The notes beneath the pieces were generated by a model. It saw only the letters and a list, made by a program, of their open reading frames with translations. It was not told the DNA's origin and ran no database searches. A program made the position numbers and the translations under genes. DNA of 15,430 nt from JBOGGN01 sp050744165 (GTDB taxonomy: Bacteria; Actinomycetota; Acidimicrobiia; Acidimicrobiales; Palsa-688), in NCBI GenBank assembly GCA_050744165.1, contig JBOGGN010000215.1, forward strand, positions 1 to 15,430. The letters are read 5' to 3'. Positions 6,099-13,291 of the stretch are shown here, piece after piece; within the stretch, counting starts at the first letter, position 1, and every line of letters starts with the position of its first letter.

Positions 6099-7085
6099 AT
6101 GAGACTGCTGCTGATCGTGAACCCGTTCGCCTCGTCGGTGAATGCTCGCAATCGGGCCGCCGTCGAGGCCGCCTTGGGCGCCGAGCACTCGCTCACGGTG
6201 GTCGAGACCGAGCGGCGGGGGCACGCCGTCGGGCTGGCCGAGGGGGCGGTGGCCCAGGGGTACGACCTCGTGGTGGTGTTCGGGGGGGACGGGACGCTCA
6301 ACGAGGCGGCTAACGGGCTGGTGGCGGCGGGGACCGCGGCCGCGGGGGCCGCTAGGGACGGGGCGGTGGCCTCGACGGCGCTGGCGCCGCTGCCGGGAGG
6401 TTCGACCAACGTGTTAGCCCGCACCCTGGGCTTCACCAACAACTCGAAAAAGGCCACCGCCAAGCTGCTGGCGGCGCTCCACTCACCAGGCACCTCGATC
6501 AAGCGGGTGGGCCTGGGCCGGGTCAACGACCGCTACTACCTCTTCAACTGCGGCCTCGGCTTCGACGCCGCCGTCGTCGAGATGGTCGAAGCCCATGGGT
6601 CGCTCAAGCGCAAGCTCGGCCAGCCCCTCTTCGTGTACGCCACCGTCGCCACCTTCGCCCGGCGCTACGACCGCAAGCATCCCCACTTCGACCTGGCGCT
6701 TCGAGGCGGCCCGGACGGCGAGCGGCAGATCAAGGACGCATACTTCGCCCTTTGCCTGAAGAGCAACCCGTACACCTTTCTCGGCCGGATCCCACTGAAC
6801 GTGTCCCCCGAAGCGGGGCTGACCAAGGGCATCAGCGTTACCGCCTTCCAGAAGCTGGGCCTCGGCACCATCCTCGGGGTCAACACCGCCGCCATGACCG
6901 GCCGGGGCGGCCGTCGGCTGGCAGAGCGCAGCCACATCGCCTACGCCAGCGACATCGCCTCCCTCACCGTCCGGGGGCACCACCCGTTCAAGTACCAGAT
7001 GGATGGCGAGTTCCTGGGCGAGGCCGACACCCTGGAGGTGTCCTTCTCGCCGGACGTGCTGAACCTGGTCGTTCCCGGCCCGTAG
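6099..7085 (+). CDS. Diacylglycerol kinase-like lipid kinase (Rv3218-like)
   Basis: A 328-residue protein starting at ATG 6099 with AGGGAG (6084-6089) nine bases upstream. It has the DAGK catalytic fold: VNPFAS at 7-12, GGDGTLNE at 62-69 (ATP site), LPGGSTNVLAR at 98-108, NCGLGFDAAVV at 150-160 and MDGEFLGEADTLEV near the end (301-314). Family members phosphorylate diacylglycerol or related lipids with ATP at the cytoplasmic face of the membrane; the exact lipid is unknown. An Ala/Gly-rich stretch (about 75-95) enlarges the loop between the two nucleotide motifs, and its codons switch to G-ending ones (about 6220-6390). Together with whiB1 and the convergent pdtaS downstream, it reproduces the M. 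tuberculosis Rv3218-whiB1-Rv3220c order. Confidence 0.92.
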   Translation: MRLLLIVNPFASSVNARNRAAVEAALGAEHSLTVVETERRGHAVGLAEGAVAQGYDLVVVFGGDGTLNEAANGLVAAGTAAAGAARDGAVASTALAPLPGGSTNVLARTLGFTNNSKKATAKLLAALHSPGTSIKRVGLGRVNDRYYLFNCGLGFDAAVVEMVEAHGSLKRKLGQPLFVYATVATFARRYDRKHPHFDLALRGGPDGERQIKDAYFALCLKSNPYTFLGRIPLNVSPEAGLTKGISVTAFQKLGLGTILGVNTAAMTGRGGRRLAERSHIAYASDIASLTVRGHHPFKYQMDGEFLGEADTLEVSFSPDVLNLVVPGP

Positions 7086-7141
7086 TCCACCCCATTTACG
7101 GCCCGACCATGCGCCCGGCCTAAGGTTCGTCGCAGTTTCTC

Positions 7142-7155
7142 TCAGGAATTCCTGA
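7142..7155. promoter_or_regulatory. Perfect 14-bp palindrome upstream of whiB1
   Basis: TCAGGAATTCCTGA is fully symmetrical. A further half-site CCTGAG at 7167-7172 pairs with CTCAGG at 7141-7146 and overlaps the candidate -35 hexamer (7164-7169). It could be an operator for whiB1 or part of a terminator for the lipid kinase transcript; the arrangement over the -35 favours an operator. I do not recognise the regulator. Confidence 0.4.
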
Positions 7156-7163
7156 TCTGGCTC

Positions 7164-7192
7164 TTGCCTGAGCCCCAGGGTCGCCGTAGTCT
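7164..7192 (+). promoter_or_regulatory. Candidate whiB1 promoter (-35 TTGCCT, -10 TAGTCT)
   Basis: TTGCCT (7164-7169) and TAGTCT (7187-7192) are separated by exactly 17 bp and fit a housekeeping-type actinobacterial promoter (TANNNT -10). The start would be near 7199, giving a leader of about 87 nt that contains the CRP-type site. Both hexamers are imperfect and the position is not confirmed. Confidence 0.3.
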
Positions 7193-7232
7193 GATGGCTG
7201 CAATAGCTGGGCCTCCGTTTCGTGGTTCGGCT

Positions 7233-7248
7233 TGTGAACGTTTTCACA
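7233..7248. promoter_or_regulatory. CRP-type binding site upstream of whiB1
   Basis: TGTGAACGTTTTCACA is an exact TGTGA-N6-TCACA palindrome, the consensus for CRP/Cmr regulators. It is centred about 45 bp before the whiB1 GTG. In M. tuberculosis the whiB1 promoter is known to be bound by the CRP homologue Rv3676, so conservation here supports function. Relative to the candidate promoter at 7164-7192 it would lie downstream of the transcription start, implying repression; an unrecognised promoter closer to the gene would change that. Confidence 0.7.
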
Positions 7249-7285
7249 TTCACATTCGGTTCGTTTCTCATCCGTTGGAGGCGCA

Positions 7286-7576
7286 GTGGCCCTGACCTGG
7301 AGCCGCTCAATTGAGTGGGATCTAGAAGATTGGCGCTGCCAGGCGGCCTGCCGGGACACGGATCCGGATCTGTTCTTTCCCGTCGGCACCACAGGTCCGG
7401 CAATCGAGCAGATCGAGTCCGCCAAGGCGGTTTGCCGGCAATGTGAGGCCCAGATTGCGTGCCTCGAGTTCGCCCTGGCGACCAACCAGGAGTCGGGCAT
7501 CTGGGGTGGCACCTCGGAGGAAGAGCGGCGCAAGTTGCGCAAGGCTTGGCTTGCCCGCCAGCGGCGGGCCTGCTGA
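7286..7576 (+). CDS. whiB1: WhiB1-type iron-sulfur transcriptional regulator
   Basis: A 96-residue protein starting at GTG 7286 with GGAGG (7277-7281) four bases upstream. Cys22, Cys50, Cys53 and Cys59 form the C-x27-C-x2-C-x5-C cluster that binds a [4Fe-4S] centre. DPDLFFPVGTTGPA (26-39) and GIWGGTSEEERR, followed by a basic tail (KLRKAWLARQRR), match WhiB1 better than other WhiB classes. WhiB1 binds region 4 of the primary sigma factor and its cluster reacts with nitric oxide; it is essential in mycobacteria. Additional cysteines at 18 and 96 are not part of the usual set, and the N-terminus is about 13 residues longer than the mycobacterial protein. Expression is probably CRP-controlled (site 7233-7248). 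The neighbouring lipid kinase and convergent pdtaS support orthology. Confidence 0.94.
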   Translation: MALTWSRSIEWDLEDWRCQAACRDTDPDLFFPVGTTGPAIEQIESAKAVCRQCEAQIACLEFALATNQESGIWGGTSEEERRKLRKAWLARQRRAC

Positions 7577-7864
7577 CCTCCTGAGCCTGCCCACCGCCAC
7601 CAGCGGTTAGCCAGCGGGGCGGTTACCGCCAGGCCACAGTCCCGCTTGTCGCGCGGTGGCTTCGCCCCATCGCCCGCACCGGCCACAGTCTTGGTGACTT
7701 CTGTGACACCTGGTGACCAAACAGTGCGTATTTCGGTCGAAAGTGGCAACAAGAGCCACGGATGTACACCGGACTGTGACCGTCCGCTGTACGCCGTCCG
7801 CCGTCGACCACCAACCGAGGTGCCAGACCCCAGCCCGATCGCCCCGCCGGTCCCCCGCGGGCCC
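7577..7864. other. 288-bp convergent intergenic region with GTGAC repeats
   Basis: No credible gene lies between the ends of whiB1 and pdtaS. It contains a short stem GGCGG-TTA-CCGCC (7618-7630) without a U tract, and a direct repeat TGGTGAC at 7692-7698 and 7711-7717 (19-bp spacing) with TGTGAC between them (7702-7707). Codon structure is lost across the region on both strands. It may hold weak terminators for both transcripts or a small RNA; nothing stronger can be supported. Confidence 0.4.
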
Positions 7865-9373
7865 CTAGTACCGAGGCTCAGCCACGTCCGTGATCCGAGG
7901 CAACGTGGGAACGATCACGTCGACGATGGTCCCCCCGTCGGTGTGCATCTCGATGCGCCCCCCGAGCTGCGTCCGCACAAGGTCCCGCACAATGGACAGC
8001 CCGAGCGACGTGGTCTTCTCGATCGAGAACCCGGCCGGGAGGCCTCGCCCGTTGTCCCGGACCTGCACCTGCAGCTGCCCGTCGTCGCGCTTCAGGAACA
8101 CCTTCACCCGCAGTGGCTCGCCCCCAAAAACGGAGGCGACCGTGCCGGCTACAGGCCCGGGGCCGTCGGCAAAGGCGTGTTCGGCCGCGTTCTGGAGCAG
8201 CTCGGTGAGGATCACCGCCAGCGGAGTGGCCACCGACGCCGGCAGTTCCCCGGCGTCGCCCTCGTAACCGACCCGGATATGTGACACCGTCGTCAGCAGG
8301 TCCTCGGCCATACGCACCAGTTCGGGGACGATGTCGTTGAAGTCCACTTGGTCGGAGGCGTCCCTGGAAAGGATCTCGTGAACCAGGGCGATGGTGTTCA
8401 CCCGGCGCTCGGACTCCTCCAAGGCGTCCCGGCCCGGTCCCGGCGGCAGCCTCCGGGCCTGAAGCCGCAGCAGCGACGAGATCGTTTGGAGGTTGTTCTT
8501 GACCCGGTGGTGGACCTCCCGGATGGCGGCGTCCTTCGACAGCAGCAAGCGGTGAAACCGCCGCAGGTCCGACACGTCCCGCATGAGGAGCAGGGCGCCG
8601 CAGACTCGATGGTTTTCCAGCACCGGCATACACCGGATCACCACCGTGACATCGGGGCGGGTCTCCACCTCGGCCGTTACCGGCAATCCGCTGGCAAAGG
8701 CCCCGTCCACCGCCTCCTGGTCGATCCCCGCCTCGTCGAGGCGCATGCCCACCAGGCCCGAATGCATGCCCATGCGGTGCAAGGCGTTGACCGCGTTGGG
8801 CGAGGCGTATTCGATCCGGCCCGACGAATCAAGGAGGAGCACGCCGTCGCCCACCCGTAGCTCGCTCCCGACCGTCTCCTCGATCGGGTAGGGAAACTCG
8901 CCCGACACGATCATGCCTGCGAACCGGTCGAAGACCTCGACGTAGACGCGCTCCAGCTCGCCTGGGCGCCGGCCCACCGACAGTGCCGACTCCCGGGTCA
9001 AGACGGCGACCACCTTGTCCTGCAACCGCACCGGAATGCACACCAGCCGGCCCCGCTCGTTGCGGCTCGGAATGCCGACCTCGCCCTCGACGATGCTCGC
9101 CAACCGCCAGCAGCGTGACACCAGCGGCCGTTCGACCTCGTCGATGACGTGGCCCACCATGTCGTCGCGGTGCAGGGTCTGGGAGGTGGTAGGCCGGACC
9201 TGGCCAAGCACCACGAACTGGTCGGCGCTCGACGACACCGGCACGAACAGCAGCATGTCGGCGAAGCACAGGTCCGACAACATGCCCCACGACGCCACCA
9301 GCCGCTGCAGATGGGCCAGCGTCGGTCCGTCGAGGTCGGTGTAGTCCCGGGCCAGTTCGGCCATCGTCGGCAT
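7865..9373 (-). CDS. pdtaS: Sensor histidine kinase, PdtaS type
   Basis: A 502-residue soluble kinase starting at ATG 9373-9371, with AGGGG nine bases upstream. Length and layout match M. tuberculosis PdtaS (Rv3220c): an N-terminal GAF-like domain (about 1-150), a PAS domain (about 172-280), a HisKA_2 helix with DAAIREVHHRVKNNLQTISS (281-300; phospho-acceptor among His288/His289) and a HATPase domain with N-box ELLQNAAEHAF (391-401), DNGRGLPAGF (440-449) and TSLGLSIV (455-462). There are no membrane segments. PdtaS phosphorylates the ANTAR-domain RNA-binding regulator PdtaR, which is not encoded here. It lies 12 bp after the second ArsA-like gene, so it is probably the last gene of that operon, unlike the mycobacterial arrangement. 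Cysteines in the GAF part (36, 88, 112) could matter for metal or NO sensing, but that is speculation. Confidence 0.93.
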   Translation of the reverse strand: MPTMAELARDYTDLDGPTLAHLQRLVASWGMLSDLCFADMLLFVPVSSSADQFVVLGQVRPTTSQTLHRDDMVGHVIDEVERPLVSRCWRLASIVEGEVGIPSRNERGRLVCIPVRLQDKVVAVLTRESALSVGRRPGELERVYVEVFDRFAGMIVSGEFPYPIEETVGSELRVGDGVLLLDSSGRIEYASPNAVNALHRMGMHSGLVGMRLDEAGIDQEAVDGAFASGLPVTAEVETRPDVTVVIRCMPVLENHRVCGALLLMRDVSDLRRFHRLLLSKDAAIREVHHRVKNNLQTISSLLRLQARRLPPGPGRDALEESERRVNTIALVHEILSRDASDQVDFNDIVPELVRMAEDLLTTVSHIRVGYEGDAGELPASVATPLAVILTELLQNAAEHAFADGPGPVAGTVASVFGGEPLRVKVFLKRDDGQLQVQVRDNGRGLPAGFSIEKTTSLGLSIVRDLVRTQLGGRIEMHTDGGTIVDVIVPTLPRITDVAEPRY

Positions 9374-9385
9374 GTCAGGAATCCC

Positions 9386-10558
9386 CTAGGTCCAGATTTT
9401 CGCACCCAATCGAAGCAGACCTTCGAGGTCATAGATGTCGGTTTCGAAGTTGGGCACCGTCGCCACCACCGCCGGCACCCTGGAAAGCGCAGCCCGCTGC
9501 GCCGCCTCCCGCTGGGCCACCACCGTGAAGTTGGAGAAGCTCTCGCCGACTTCGAGCAGGACCCGCTCCACCTGGTCGGCGTCGTCGCCGGTGACCCCGG
9601 CGATCTTGGCCGCGAGGCCCGCCGCCCCATCGACCAGCTTCGCCGCCCGGGACGCCGCCGCCTCGTCGTTGAAGTAGGTGGGCAGCACCTTGTTGAGCAC
9701 CAGGGCGTCGAGCCGCATCTTCTTTGAGGTGAGCACGTCGATGAAGAACTCCGCCTCATGCGCCGGCGCCGCCTCCAGCGTGCTCACGACCACGAACGTG
9801 GTCCGGTGATCCCGCAGCAGGCGGGCCACGGCCTCCGATCGCTGTGCGAACCCGGCGTACATGGTCTGAAACAAGATGAAGAACTCGGCCACGTCCTGAA
9901 GGAACTGCGACCCGAGGATGCGGTCGGCAACCTGGTAGAAGGGCCTCGACGCCAGGTTGATCAACCGGGAGCGGTAGGGAACGATCAACAGCCGGAGCAA
10001 ACGGGAGGAAAAAAACTCGGCCATGCGCTCCGGAGCCTCTATGAAGTCGAGGGCGTTTCGCGTCGGCGGGGTGTCGACCACGATGAGGTCGAAGTGCCCT
10101 TCGGAGTGCAACTCGTAGAGCCGCTCCATAGCGATGTACTCGTGGCTCTGCACGAACCGCCCGGAGACGTTCTGGTAGAGCGGGTTCTCCAGGATGCGGG
10201 CAACGGTTTGCGGATCGGGGGCGTGGCGGCGGACCAGGTTGTCCCAGCTCTGCTTGGTGTCGAGCATGGCGGCCCAAAGCTGGCCCCGGGGATGGGGTTG
10301 GCCGGCGTCCTTGAACGCCGCGGGCGGAACACGGGTCTCGACGTTGCCGAAGCCTTTCAGGCCCAGCGCGTTGGCCAGCCGCTTGGCCGGGTCGACGGTG
10401 AGCACCAGGACCTTGCCACCGAGCTTCACCGCCGCCATGGCTGCCGCCGCGGCCGCGGTGGTGGTCTTCCCCACCCCGCCCGAACCGCAGAAGATGGCGA
10501 TCTCTTTCGAGGCGAGGAGCGACTCGATGGTGGTCGGGGTCTCCTGCTCGCGAGCCAC
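9386..10558 (-). CDS. ArsA/Get3-like ATPase, Rv3680 type
   Basis: A 390-residue protein starting at GTG 10558-10556, five bases after the stop of the preceding ATPase gene and without a strong ribosome-binding site, so coupled translation is likely. It has the deviant Walker A GSGGVGKTT at 25-33, the DPAKRLANALGL switch at 56-67 and LIVVDTPPTRNALDF at 158-172, typical of the ArsA/Get3 group of SIMIBI ATPases. It lacks a second ATPase half and has no metal-binding cysteine triad of arsenite pumps, so arsenite transport is unlikely. The best comparison is Rv3680 of M. tuberculosis, which acts as a pair with Rv3679 and has been linked to glycerol and redox stress phenotypes. It is the larger partner of the pair, followed directly by pdtaS. 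Client or partner protein unknown. Confidence 0.88.
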   Translation of the reverse strand: MAREQETPTTIESLLASKEIAIFCGSGGVGKTTTAAAAAAMAAVKLGGKVLVLTVDPAKRLANALGLKGFGNVETRVPPAAFKDAGQPHPRGQLWAAMLDTKQSWDNLVRRHAPDPQTVARILENPLYQNVSGRFVQSHEYIAMERLYELHSEGHFDLIVVDTPPTRNALDFIEAPERMAEFFSSRLLRLLIVPYRSRLINLASRPFYQVADRILGSQFLQDVAEFFILFQTMYAGFAQRSEAVARLLRDHRTTFVVVSTLEAAPAHEAEFFIDVLTSKKMRLDALVLNKVLPTYFNDEAAASRAAKLVDGAAGLAAKIAGVTGDDADQVERVLLEVGESFSNFTVVAQREAAQRAALSRVPAVVATVPNFETDIYDLEGLLRLGAKIWT

Positions 10559-10563
10559 CGGAC

Positions 10564-11526
10564 TCAGAAGCCCAACTCCGCGGCCAGCGCCTCGGCCAAC
10601 TGGCGCGTCGAACGCAGGCCGTGGGCCCGGGCGAACAGGTAGGGCAGGTAGAGCGTCGGGACCCCGGGATCGAGGTGTTCCCGGAGCCGCTCCAGGTGTT
10701 CGGTGCGGGTGCGCCGCAACGTGACGGCCATTCGGGCGCCGTCGAGCAGGGTGTCGACTGGCCCCCCGAGGGCGTCGTCGAGGAGTTCGGACACGTCGGG
10801 CTCCCAGAGCCGCTCGAAGACCTGCTCCTCGCTGCGCCCGAATAGCTCCGGCAGAACCCGGTTGACGATCACCGCCGCCAGCTCGACGTTGGTCTCCGAG
10901 CGCAGCCGGCCCTGTAGCTCGATGGTCTCGTTAACTGGCATCTCCTCGGGCGTGGTCACGATGACGGCGCCGGTCGTCTTCGGATCTCCGAGGATGTCGA
11001 GCATCCAACCAGTCTGCTGACGTACCGGCCCTACCTGGATGAGGCCGTTGATGGCCTGCGGCGCAGCCAGCTGGCCGACGATGTGGCCGGTCGGGGCAGC
11101 ATCTACGACAACCAGGTCGTAGTGACGCTCGCGAACCTCCCAGCACAACTTGCCGACGGTCACGATCTCCTTGACCCCGGGCGCCGCGGTGGCCACGAAG
11201 TCGAACATGCGGGCCAGCGGTCCGACCCGGGCCACCAGTCCCAGCTTCAGTTGGATGGAGAGGTACTGCTTGAGCGACGCCTCGGTGTCCATCGACATGG
11301 CCCACAGGTTGGGCAGGAGTTCGCGCTCGTCGAAGGAGGTGGGGCCGGTTTCGTAGAAGTCGGGCAGGTTTCCCTTGGCGTCGACCTCGCACACGAGGAC
11401 CCGTAGGCCACGCTCGGCCGCCATCAGCCCGAGGGCGGCAGTCACCGCGGTCTTGCCTACGCCCCCCTTGCCGGTGACGAAGATCAGCTTCCGGCCGAGC
11501 AGATTCGGCGAGTCAGAAGGCGCCAC
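10564..11526 (-). CDS. ArsA/Get3-like ATPase, Rv3679 type
   Basis: A 320-residue protein. I chose GTG 11526-11524 because family similarity starts just after it (LLGRKLIFVTGKGGVGKT) and it avoids overlap with DUF3107; an ATG at 11631 would add 35 low-complexity residues and overlap DUF3107 by 83 bp. Deviant Walker A GKGGVGKT at about 19-26, EVDAKGNLPDFY, and the Walker B-like DLVVVDAAPTGHIVGQL place it in the ArsA/Get3 family. It resembles Rv3679, the smaller partner of Rv3680, and is followed five bases later by the Rv3680-like gene, so a heteromeric ATPase is expected. No ribosome-binding site is seen before the GTG; instead a perfect hairpin lies at 11531-11548 in the 22-bp gap after DUF3107, which may limit or couple its translation. 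Confidence 0.85.
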   Translation of the reverse strand: MAPSDSPNLLGRKLIFVTGKGGVGKTAVTAALGLMAAERGLRVLVCEVDAKGNLPDFYETGPTSFDERELLPNLWAMSMDTEASLKQYLSIQLKLGLVARVGPLARMFDFVATAAPGVKEIVTVGKLCWEVRERHYDLVVVDAAPTGHIVGQLAAPQAINGLIQVGPVRQQTGWMLDILGDPKTTGAVIVTTPEEMPVNETIELQGRLRSETNVELAAVIVNRVLPELFGRSEEQVFERLWEPDVSELLDDALGGPVDTLLDGARMAVTLRRTRTEHLERLREHLDPGVPTLYLPYLFARAHGLRSTRQLAEALAAELGF

Positions 11527-11530
11527 GGAT

Positions 11531-11548
11531 GAAGCCCGCGAGGGCTTC
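11531..11548 (-). other. Intercistronic hairpin before the Rv3679-like start
   Basis: GAAGCCC (11531-11537) and GGGCTTC (11542-11548) are perfect 7-bp arms around a four-base loop. In the minus-strand mRNA it lies immediately after the DUF3107 stop codon and four bases before the GTG at 11526. No U tract follows. Possible roles are an attenuator, an mRNA-stability stem, or a structure opened by ribosomes finishing DUF3107. Confidence 0.5.
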
Positions 11549-11890
11549 CTAGCAGTCGCGGGCAGAGGGGCCGGACCCGACGCCAGGCTCGACGGAGACG
11601 ACAGCATCGGCATGGGCGCCGGTGGCCGCATGGGCCGGGGCCGCGGCCGCCCCCACGTGCGCCCCGAAACCCACCCGGCGCTCGTCAGCGGGGCTGCCGA
11701 TCTCGACGTAGGCTAGCTTGGCGGCGGAAACACCCACCCGGCGGCCCTTGCGGTCCGTCAACCAGAGAATCGAGACGTCACCGTTCACGGCGTCCTCTAC
11801 CTGCTTGGCGACGGCCGCGGCGTCGGCGTCGTCGCCCAAATCCACCTCGATCTCCCTTGGCGATTGGGTCACACCGATGCGAACCTCCAC
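11549..11890 (-). CDS. DUF3107 family protein with C-terminal extension
   Basis: A 113-residue protein starting at GTG 11890-11888 with GAGAGG (11906-11901) ten bases upstream. Residues about 1-75 match the small actinobacterial DUF3107 family (M. tuberculosis Rv3208A type): MEVRIGVTQSPREIEVDL, a helix AAAVAKQVEDAVNG, LWLTDRKGRRVGVSAAKLAYVEIG and RRVGFG. Most relatives end at that point; here an Ala/His/Gly-rich tail of about 38 residues follows (AHVGAAAAPAHAATGAHADAVVSVEPG...). The function is unknown. It opens the minus-strand unit DUF3107-ArsA-ArsA-pdtaS, so the promoter should lie in the 202-bp gap shared with the divergent HD hydrolase. Confidence 0.87.
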   Translation of the reverse strand: MEVRIGVTQSPREIEVDLGDDADAAAVAKQVEDAVNGDVSILWLTDRKGRRVGVSAAKLAYVEIGSPADERRVGFGAHVGAAAAPAHAATGAHADAVVSVEPGVGSGPSARDC

Positions 11891-12092
11891 GGCACTGATT
11901 CCTCTCTGCTCGCTGCCACCGGCTCGACTCCTGCCGGCGCTGGTCCCAGGCGCTCATGCTACGCGGCACCGCCCGCCTCCCGGCTGCCGGCGGGCCCGAG
12001 ACTTGGGGGGCGATGCCGTCGATGCTCGCGGCAACCACCCGACCAGGGGTCGATGTCCCATACCGGTCTCAGGCCCTGGGTACGGTTTGGTC
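11891..12092. other. Divergent intergenic region, DUF3107 / HD hydrolase
   Basis: About 200 bp between two divergent starts, so it must hold promoters for both. On the plus strand TGGGTACGGT (12077-12086) ends six bases before the ATG at 12093 and fits a TANNNT -10 of a leaderless transcript, consistent with the lack of a ribosome-binding site there; no -35 is convincing. I see no palindrome or recognisable operator. Confidence 0.3.
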
Positions 12093-13247
12093 ATGAGCGC
12101 AGAGCCCCTTCCGAAGGAGGCGCTGTCCGACCGAGCGATGCGCTGGGCGGGCACTATGTCCGGCCACCACTGCGACGCGCCGTTCCCCGTACGCCGGGCC
12201 CACGGCGACAGCGGCGCTTGGGTCGGGTACGGCGGGATGCTCGGCCGGGAGGAGCGGGAGTTTCTCGAGGACCGTGACCTGGCGCCAGGCGCCACCCGGG
12301 GCTCGGGCGCCGGGAATCGGCCGCGTCCGGAGGAGCCGGACGCCGCCCGCACCTGTTTCGAGCGGGACAGGGATCGGATCCTGCATTCGGCGCCGTTTCG
12401 GCGTTTGGCGGGCAAGACGCAGGTGTTCGTGTTCCCCGACGACCACCAGCGCACGCGGCTGACCCATGCCTTGGAGGTAGCCCAGGTGGCGACCGCCATC
12501 GCCCGGGCGTGCCGGCTCAACGTGGCGCTGACCGAGGCCATCGCCCTGGGTCACGACTGCGGCCACGGTCCGGGCGGCCACGCCAGCGAGGACGCCCTGA
12601 GCTCGTACCTCGCCGAAGGCTTCGACCACGCCGTATGGGGCGCCGACGTCGTGCTGGACGCGGCCAACCTGTGCCGGGAGACAAGCGACGGCATTCGCAA
12701 CCATTCGTGGAGTCGCCCGGCACCGGCGACGCCCGAGGGCGAGGTCGTCAGCTGGGCCGACCGCATCGCCTATGTGTGCCACGACTTCGAGGACGCCGTC
12801 GCCGCCGGGATTACGACTGCCGCCATGCTGCCCCGCTCGGTGATCGAGTGCTGCGGGCGGACCCGAAGCCGCCAACTGGGAGCGTTCATCGAAGCCATGG
12901 TCGACGGCACCGCGGGCAGCGGCCAGGTCGGTATGACCGAGGATCGGGCCGAGGCGCTTGCCGACTTCCGAGCGTGCAACTACGAGCGCATCTACTTGCG
13001 GCCTGCCTCCGCGGCCCAAGGGGGCGCCGTGGTCTCGTTGCTGCGAGCGCTGGTGGAGTACTTCGCCGATCGGCCCAACTTGTTGCCGGGGGCGGCGACG
13101 CCTGGGCTCGACGCCGGGTCGGAATCAGCGTTTCGGGCCGCGGTCACCTATGTGGCAGGCATGACCGATCGCTTCGCCTGCCAAACTGCAGTGGCCCGGC
13201 TCGGGTGGAGCGCCAGCCGCTTACCTCGCTCGCCGATCCCAGTCTGA
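12093..13247 (+). CDS. HD-domain hydrolase, dGTPase-like
   Basis: A 384-residue protein with ATG at 12093. It follows the deoxyguanosinetriphosphate triphosphohydrolase pattern: FERDRDRILHSAPFRRLAGKTQV (about 89-111), metal-site RLTHALEVA (His125), ALGHDCGHGP (His154-Asp155), RNHS (202-205) and SWADRIAYVCHDFEDA (Asp223). Such enzymes remove triphosphate from dNTPs and balance nucleotide pools; preference for dGTP cannot be told from sequence. The first 50 residues have no family counterpart, and a start at ATG 12237 is possible, but their GC-rich third positions look coding. Downstream it faces the cytochrome b gene with a 44-bp gap and no clear terminator. The longer frame upstream of 12093 is rejected because it runs through the region divergent to DUF3107. 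Confidence 0.9.
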   Translation: MSAEPLPKEALSDRAMRWAGTMSGHHCDAPFPVRRAHGDSGAWVGYGGMLGREEREFLEDRDLAPGATRGSGAGNRPRPEEPDAARTCFERDRDRILHSAPFRRLAGKTQVFVFPDDHQRTRLTHALEVAQVATAIARACRLNVALTEAIALGHDCGHGPGGHASEDALSSYLAEGFDHAVWGADVVLDAANLCRETSDGIRNHSWSRPAPATPEGEVVSWADRIAYVCHDFEDAVAAGITTAAMLPRSVIECCGRTRSRQLGAFIEAMVDGTAGSGQVGMTEDRAEALADFRACNYERIYLRPASAAQGGAVVSLLRALVEYFADRPNLLPGAATPGLDAGSESAFRAAVTYVAGMTDRFACQTAVARLGWSASRLPRSPIPV

Positions 13248-13291
13248 ACCATCCAGCGGCGTGGCGCTCGGTGGTGCCCGACGGAGGTTGG

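Noticed and set aside
7692..7717. Second CRP site in the whiB1/pdtaS gap
   Set aside because: The GTGAC copies are direct repeats, not TGTGA-N6-TCACA, and the gap is between two gene ends.
9758..10642. Plus-strand open frame opposite the Rv3680-like ATPase
   Set aside because: Antisense shadow of a gene with intact Walker motifs; translation resembles no family.
9386..11526. Arsenite efflux (arsA) function for the two ATPases
   Set aside because: No arsenite-binding cysteines, no arsB, arsC or arsR nearby, and similarity is to the Rv3679/Rv3680 pair.
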